The translations under genes were made by a program, and so were the position numbers. Source: Nanobdellota archaeon (lineage in GTDB: Archaea; Nanobdellota; Nanobdellia; Woesearchaeales; JAGLGH01). Taken from it: a DNA stretch of 6,894 nt. Shown piece after piece: positions 3,901 to 6,894 of this stretch (the stretch's first letter is position 1; each line of letters starts with the position of its first letter). Below the pieces are notes generated by a model. The model did no database searches, had not been told where the DNA came from, and saw only the letters and a list, made by a program, of their open reading frames with translations. The stretch covers positions 1-6,894 of the forward strand of contig JAGLGH010000215.1 in NCBI GenBank assembly GCA_023144115.1, written 5' to 3'.

Positions 3901-6894
3901 ATAGTATAGCTGTAATGCCCTATACCAGATTCTGCATCTTCACCAAGCCATTTTACCCTTAGCTTGTCTGTGTCGCAGCTGAATTCTGGAAATTCATGGG
4001 TGGTTGTATCATTAGCATAAAGCATTTCTGGGGGAGTATTATCAGAGAATATTGTAATGTTCGCATCTAATGGGCTGCCAGAACTATCTACACACATAAA
4101 GTAAAGAACATTTGCTCCAGAGACAAGACCTTTGGCATTTCCCTGATGGCTCCTCAGCAAGCCATCATTATAACCCTCTGAATTAACAAGACTGGTAATA
4201 ATATCCTCGCTTAGACCCCAGAAGCATGATGCCTTCTTGTTTGTAAGGATATTCAGGGGTATTTCATTAGTCTGTGTTATTATTTTCTGATAAGTTAGAT
4301 TAATCAAAAACTCTGTTTTTATATCAACTGAAAAGTCTATCTGCGCAACCTCTGATTTCCTTTCTGCCTTATCCATGCATGCAACATAATACGAATAACT
4401 TGCTTTGTCAGGTGATTCGATGTGAATCTCTTTTGTTTTTAAAGTATTGAAATCATTTTCTTCTATTGGCTCATCAAATGGATATTGGAAATTATCATAA
4501 ACTCCAGCTATCTTGCTATATCTGCACACAACATCTTCATTTGCTAATATTCTCAGTGTTGTATTCCTGTCCTCATCAATTATAAGATTAGGGTCTGCTA
4601 TGGCTTCTTCTATTATAGGCTCTTCTGTATCTACTCTTAGCTTGAATTCTTTGTAAGTGGTATCATAATGACCATCATTACATTTCACATAGAATGAATA
4701 TTCGCTGTCATCTCCATGATTTATTTCACCGAAATTGTTCAGGATATGGTTTGTCCCATCAGTTGTGGGAAATAACACATAATAGCTATCAAGTATTGTG
4801 GTTAAGCGGTTCTTATTGAAAAAATACATGCATTCAGCATCATTATCTGTGCTAATCTCTATATCAAAGACATATTCTTGATCGACCCCCCATGTTGGAT
4901 TGACCATGACAATGTCCAGAGTTTTGATTGCATTGCGGATGAACATAGAGGAATTAAGCGCCGTGTTCATGGCATAATCCTCAGCATCTATCTCAATATT
5001 CTGTTTTCCATCATTGACTGCGATAGTTTTGCTTTTCCAGGTTTTGTTCTGATTAGAAGCAGAGAAATTCGATGCATAGTCAATATCATTTATCCTGAAT
5101 TGCGATAATAAGACCTTTTCATTATAATCTGCCTGAAAATTAATATATGATGTTGAGTATATTTCTTCATTATATGCAGGCTTTAGTGATTCAAGCACAG
5201 GAGGGACTGTATCAATTGTGAAAGGGATAAAATATGCCTCATCCATTGCTAAGCTATTATTTCCAATTGCATCAATTACAAGGAAATATGCATCACTGTC
5301 TGAAAAAGAGCCTGCAAAAGTAAACTCCGCAGTATTTTGGTCAATCCATGTATGGGTTGAACCAATCTGCTGGTTGAACATGTCAGAGCCCACTTCCATA
5401 TATATCTCTGCCCTGGTTATTCCTTGCGGCTTGACAATAAAAGTAACATTGATTTTGGCATTTGGGCTGTTAGAGTATAACTTGTCTTCTATCTTCCTGC
5501 CTGGGTCTATGCTGTATTCTGCTATACTCGGACCACTTGCATTTTCAGATGCATTGAATTTGATTGTCTGGATTGCAGCCTTGTTATTTGAAGGATCTCT
5601 TGCATAATATTTAATCGTATTTTCGCCCTGATTTAATGTATATAGCACTGTTGTGCCTTCTGTCATATTTAAGTTAAGGATATTCAGCTCTTCTTCAATG
5701 ATGGCAATAAAATCATTTTCTGTGCTGCAGTGCCCGTCATTATCTAAGCATATGTAAAATCTATAGCAGCTGCCGTAGTTGTCGCACTCTTTTGCATAAT
5801 CTGCTACTGTTCTTTCAGTGCCAAGGCTGTAAGTCTTGTCTAATATCTTTATCTTAAGTATTTGTGGAAGGTTCTTCATTATATTAGCAGGGATTATTGA
5901 AACATTTGGCGCAAAATAATCTTTCTGGCATGCTTTAAAATCCTCATCATAAGGTAAATCTCCTGGCGCCAGCTTTTTAGCGATATGGTAGCAGTCCATC
6001 CACTCACCCAGAGGATCATAATTTTCATCAGCATCTTTGAAGCAGGTTCCTCCTGGAGCATACCATCTGCATACACCTGGATTGCATGGCTTGGCTGCGC
6101 TTTCGCAGGATGATTGATCTATGAAATCAAAACATAATACAGAATGGCAATATGTTGCATCAGTTCCATCAAAAAAGCAGCTATAATCAAGAATTGACAA
6201 TGCTTCTGCCTTTTCTTCTGTGCATAGGTCATACACTTTGTTATATGCTTCTTTATTAGTCGCTCTATCTGTGCTATCCATAGAGCAATATAGGCAATTT
6301 GGGAGGTATAAGTTTTTGCATACTCCTATGCCTAATTCTGGGGTAGTATCAACCCAATCGCACACTCCAAAGCCGCAGTTGTCTGTCATGCAGGCTTCTT
6401 TGCTTTTATAATCATAACAATCCATGCTCGTATCACAGCTATAGCATTTATCTATGGATGTTTGCGATTTATCAAGGAAGCAGAATTTTCTTTCAGCATA
6501 CGATCCCAGGCATAAGCTTTTATCTTTTTCAAAATACAGCCCATAGGGTCCTGCATCTTCACTTTCACAGTCTCCTCTCAATGCGCATTTAACAAGACCT
6601 GTTGCACCTACTACGCAAGAGCAATTTGCCTGGCCACCAAAGACAGCATCACAATCATCGTCGACTGCAATTTGATTGCAGTTCTTTTCTTCACGGAGAA
6701 TATTATTATCGTCGCAGTAGAATCCTATGTTCAGTTTTGTAGAGAATATGGCTTTGACACTCTCAAAAAACGCTATATCATCTTCACCAGCAAATCCTGC
6801 TTCAGATACAAGGAAATCCTTGTATTTATAATAGGTATATTCCTGCACACAGAACTGGCTTGTATCATATTTTCCCCAGCATTCAAGATTGCCA
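930..6894 (-). CDS. Giant modular Cys-rich, Ca-binding surface protein, membrane-anchored (N-terminus beyond window)
   Basis: The frame is open from the right edge to the TAA at 932..930, giving 1987 visible residues. A GTG at 6848 could be called as a start, but in-frame codons continue upstream (ending YDTSQFC) without a stop, no signal peptide is visible, and the upstream residues have the same Cys-containing character, so the 5' end is missing. Modules, numbered from that GTG: Cys-rich region 1-312; Ig-like and FN3-like beta domains 313-1054; six six-Cys repeats 1055-1378; Cys-rich block 1379-1579; Asp-rich type 3 repeats 1580-1779; transmembrane helix 1786-1807; charged cytosolic tail 1808-1972. 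There are about 115 Cys, all before the helix, and many Asn-X-Ser/Thr sequons, as expected for an exported, disulfide-bonded, probably glycosylated archaeal protein. It is the first visible gene of a probable three-gene operon. I see no enzyme motif. Adhesin, stalk or S-layer-associated roles are inference. Confidence 0.93.
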   Translation of the reverse strand, partial: GNLECWGKYDTSQFCVQEYTYYKYKDFLVSEAGFAGEDDIAFFESVKAIFSTKLNIGFYCDDNNILREEKNCNQIAVDDDCDAVFGGQANCSCVVGATGLVKCALRGDCESEDAGPYGLYFEKDKSLCLGSYAERKFCFLDKSQTSIDKCYSCDTSMDCYDYKSKEACMTDNCGFGVCDWVDTTPELGIGVCKNLYLPNCLYCSMDSTDRATNKEAYNKVYDLCTEEKAEALSILDYSCFFDGTDATYCHSVLCFDFIDQSSCESAAKPCNPGVCRWYAPGGTCFKDADENYDPLGEWMDCYHIAKKLAPGDLPYDEDFKACQKDYFAPNVSIIPANIMKNLPQILKIKILDKTYSLGTERTVADYAKECDNYGSCYRFYICLDNDGHCSTENDFIAIIEEELNILNLNMTEGTTVLYTLNQGENTIKYYARDPSNNKAAIQTIKFNASENASGPSIAEYSIDPGRKIEDKLYSNSPNAKINVTFIVKPQGITRAEIYMEVGSDMFNQQIGSTHTWIDQNTAEFTFAGSFSDSDAYFLVIDAIGNNSLAMDEAYFIPFTIDTVPPVLESLKPAYNEEIYSTSYINFQADYNEKVLLSQFRINDIDYASNFSASNQNKTWKSKTIAVNDGKQNIEIDAEDYAMNTALNSSMFIRNAIKTLDIVMVNPTWGVDQEYVFDIEISTDNDAECMYFFNKNRLTTILDSYYVLFPTTDGTNHILNNFGEINHGDDSEYSFYVKCNDGHYDTTYKEFKLRVDTEEPIIEEAIADPNLIIDEDRNTTLRILANEDVVCRYSKIAGVYDNFQYPFDEPIEENDFNTLKTKEIHIESPDKASYSYYVACMDKAERKSEVAQIDFSVDIKTEFLINLTYQKIITQTNEIPLNILTNKKASCFWGLSEDIITSLVNSEGYNDGLLRSHQGNAKGLVSGANVLYFMCVDSSGSPLDANITIFSDNTPPEMLYANDTTTHEFPEFSCDTDKLRVKWLGEDAESGIGHYSYTIFDENGDNITQPEYTTWGSNPENGSEWKWITDLNLSVGITYYFEVLALNRVGLESQTESTDGVTVFCKQAPRCGDGFIDPGELCDKEGPVFGIIDECTDFSTFLGGELGCSSDCSELDKSRCDSHPGCGNGILDPGEQCDKNGPVYGAINDCKAIPDFTGGTIRCLDNCMIDTSGCFPIDSCGNGILDPGEECDGNDLGSVPDECHDYDNIFTGGKIICTSCHLDTSGCEGVSGICGDSILNSGESCDGNTFGVVQSCTDLKGFIGGNISCDSCQLNTGACIAPPQCGNSIIDQGETCDGDYFAGLPSDSCPGYSPLYFKSGKLGCDECSLDTSSCVELNTCGNGLVDGNEECDGDLFKDLTSNTCIGYGSAYFGGGYLECNECTINTEGCIRTEDCINIKDACCNRDADEVCDSDCLTGEDPDCGICTSSEGDCCHPYSDGICDKDCTNPADPDCLDRTCSDIGTCEIGAKCTDNSHCASRFCQNGTCAESSCNDGIKNGKETGIDCGGGCEKCPLDSGCEKDSDCETGNCRYGVCAKTDTCKDYHLTLINHETDIDCGGDICPERCSQDMNCIEDSDCYAGLLCKDSICTACAQNDLDCDGIPNDQDNDIDGDGLKNWEDPDDDNDGLCDTADSPLNAIGECTGEDDDDDNDGIKDSDDVDEDNDLDNDGIENHLDDDIDGDGIPNDEDDDDDNDGIPDAIDNDDDNDGMPDRKEDDDNDGISNEWEGEYGLDPNNPDTDGNGINDGDEDWDDDDLSNREEERYGTDPWGADTDGDGWDDGVEIKKGTDPTDPDDMPKSHTWIYLLLLIIILAILGGGYYGYMQNPEIFKDLGAKTKQFIDTNILSKAKQRLPGKKMQPSPVQRKPYVNVPAKRELLARKIREKARQKSEIERKKREIIAKRPEEISKLREIVKPELIKKRIDEEWITLGKEERKDAEKKSEKEKVFKKLEKISKEEIKKDNAAKVKKKKGEDTMADLKKISRRRRND
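933..1493 (-). other. Transmembrane anchor and long charged cytosolic tail of the giant protein
   Basis: Residues 1786-1807 (WIYLLLLIIILAILGGG onward to YGYM) form one hydrophobic helix. The 165 residues after it are roughly half Lys, Arg, Glu and Asp, with a strong Lys/Arg excess and no Cys. A stretch from about 1837 to 1945 looks like long amphipathic or coiled helix. Basic residues on the tail side fit the positive-inside rule, so the tail is cytosolic and everything before the helix is outside. Its partner is unknown. Confidence 0.85.
943..947 (-). promoter_or_regulatory. Shine-Dalgarno sequence inside the end of the giant gene
   Basis: On the minus strand the bases read AGGAGAAGAAATGATTAA. 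AGGAG (947..943) sits 5 nt before the ATG at 937..935. The same bases encode Arg-Arg-Arg-Asn-Asp and the stop of the upstream gene. This site decides the start of the 176-residue protein and fits coupled translation of the two genes. Confidence 0.8.
1512..2111 (-). repeat. Asp-rich thrombospondin type 3-like calcium-binding repeats
   Basis: Residues 1580-1779 contain about twelve loops of the DxDxDGIxD kind, for example DIDGDGLKNWED, DDDDNDGIPDAID and DTDGDGWDDGVE. The last three follow the bacterial/archaeal form YG[TL]DPxxPDTDGDG. Such loops bind calcium through side chains of Asp and Asn and make a rigid rod when calcium is present. The stretch ends only six residues before the membrane helix, so it should form the base of the extracellular stalk. 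At the DNA level it is a run of GAT/GAC-rich codons with several perfect GAT tracts. Confidence 0.9.
2112..2714 (-). other. Second Cys-rich block with two kinds of internal duplication
   Basis: Residues 1379-1579 carry about 35 Cys. The first part is a tandem pair with identical spacing CC-x7-C-x3-C-x7-C at 1386-1407 and 1417-1438, each ending in DPDC. The second part has two copies of a longer module: 1476-1519 (CNDGIKNGKETGIDCGG...SDCETGNCRYGVC) and 1525-1573 (CKDYHLTLINHETDIDCGG...SDCYAGLLCKDSIC), with a half copy at 1455-1471. The C-x-DGx2NGxETx2DCGG form is a recurrent motif in secreted bacterial and archaeal Cys-rich proteins. The second copy has lost the DGIKNG part but keeps ETDIDCGG. 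Confidence 0.72.
2715..3686 (-). repeat. Six tandem six-Cys repeats (CGNG...CDG...DTSGC, myxobacterial-type/DUF4215-like)
   Basis: Six units begin at C1055, C1110, C1164, C1218, C1269 and C1324 and run 51-55 residues each, to residue 1378. Each has exactly six Cys on the plan CG[ND]-x(7)-[GN]-E-x-CD...C...GG-x(3)-C-x(2-3)-C-x(n)-C. Units 2 and 3 start with the same CGNGILDPGE. The pattern is the one known from long secreted proteins of myxobacteria and related groups and from some archaeal surface proteins, where it is taken to be a disulfide-stabilised spacer. Units 1 and 2 form a subtype (CDK-x-GPV and CxxxC); units 3-6 form another (CDG and CxxC). Confidence 0.88.
3687..5912 (-). other. 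Tandem Ig-like / FN3-like beta-sandwich region
   Basis: Residues 313-1054 are rich in Thr, Asn and aromatic residues and show the usual boundary signatures of Ig-like surface domains: DTVPPVLESL at 546, DTEEPIIEEA at 740 and DNTPPEML at 936. The last unit (936-1054) has an FN3-like pattern, with KLRVKWLGEDAESGIGHYSY early and ITYYFEVLALNRVG late. Between them, three modules each carry one Cys near the start (C673, C775, C875) and one near the end (C723, C824, C919), 44-50 residues apart. Most of the protein's Asn-X-Ser/Thr sequons lie here. Domain edges are approximate because they rest on motifs, not on a profile search. Confidence 0.72.
5913..6894 (-). other. N-terminal Cys-rich region with a duplicated small module
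   Basis: This encodes the first visible part of the giant protein, up to residue 312, with about 30 Cys. Two segments match each other: C144-C177 begins CYDYKSKEACMTDNC and continues GFGVCDW...GVC, and C239-C269 begins CFDFIDQSSCESAAKPC and continues NPGVCRW...GTC. Both follow C-[YF]-D-[YF]-x5-C-x(4-6)-C-x2-G-V-C-x-W-x(n)-G-x-C, suggesting a duplicated disulfide module of about 30 residues. Similar C-x-D...GVC-x-W modules occur, as I recall them, in secreted DPANN proteins. No ligand can be named. Confidence 0.65.

Noticed and set aside
5218..5607. Plus-strand frame opposite the Ig-like region
   Set aside because: No ribosome binding site or recognisable family, and the opposite strand has clear domain-level coding.

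Overview
The window is AT-rich and all its genes lie on the minus strand, reading from right to left. Three properties suggest an archaeon, most likely a DPANN lineage of the Woesearchaeota/Pacearchaeota kind: prepilin-like N-termini, frequent ATA/AGA/AGG codons, and a giant Cys-rich, Asp-rich surface protein anchored by a C-terminal membrane helix with a very basic cytosolic tail. This assignment comes from recalled family resemblance. No rRNA or other marker gene is present.

Layout in the order of transcription. Positions 6894 to 930 hold one giant membrane-anchored surface protein. At least 1987 residues are visible and its N-terminus lies beyond the right edge. Its modules run in this order: an N-terminal Cys-rich region, a long stretch of Ig-like and FN3-like beta domains, six roughly 54-residue six-cysteine repeats of the CGNG...CDG...DTSGC type, a second Cys-rich block, about twelve Asp-rich calcium-binding loops of thrombospondin type 3 kind, one transmembrane helix and a highly charged cytosolic tail. 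Positions 937 to 407 hold a 176-residue prepilin-like membrane protein. Its start codon overlaps the stop of the giant gene by 8 bp, and its Shine-Dalgarno sequence is embedded in the last Arg codons of that gene. Positions 374 to 1 hold a second, different prepilin-like protein, cut by the left edge, after a gap of 32 bp with no terminator.

Residue numbers for the giant protein count from the in-frame GTG at 6848..6846. That codon is a numbering anchor, not the true start, because 15 more in-frame residues are visible upstream of it.

The simplest reading is a co-transcribed cell-surface operon: a long disulfide- and calcium-stabilised stalk or adhesin, plus two small pilin-like proteins that could form, anchor or prime an associated filament. 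The domain calls and the gene overlap are seen directly. The adhesin or appendage role is inference. There is no gene-free stretch longer than 32 bp, and no RNA gene, mobile element or CRISPR array was seen.
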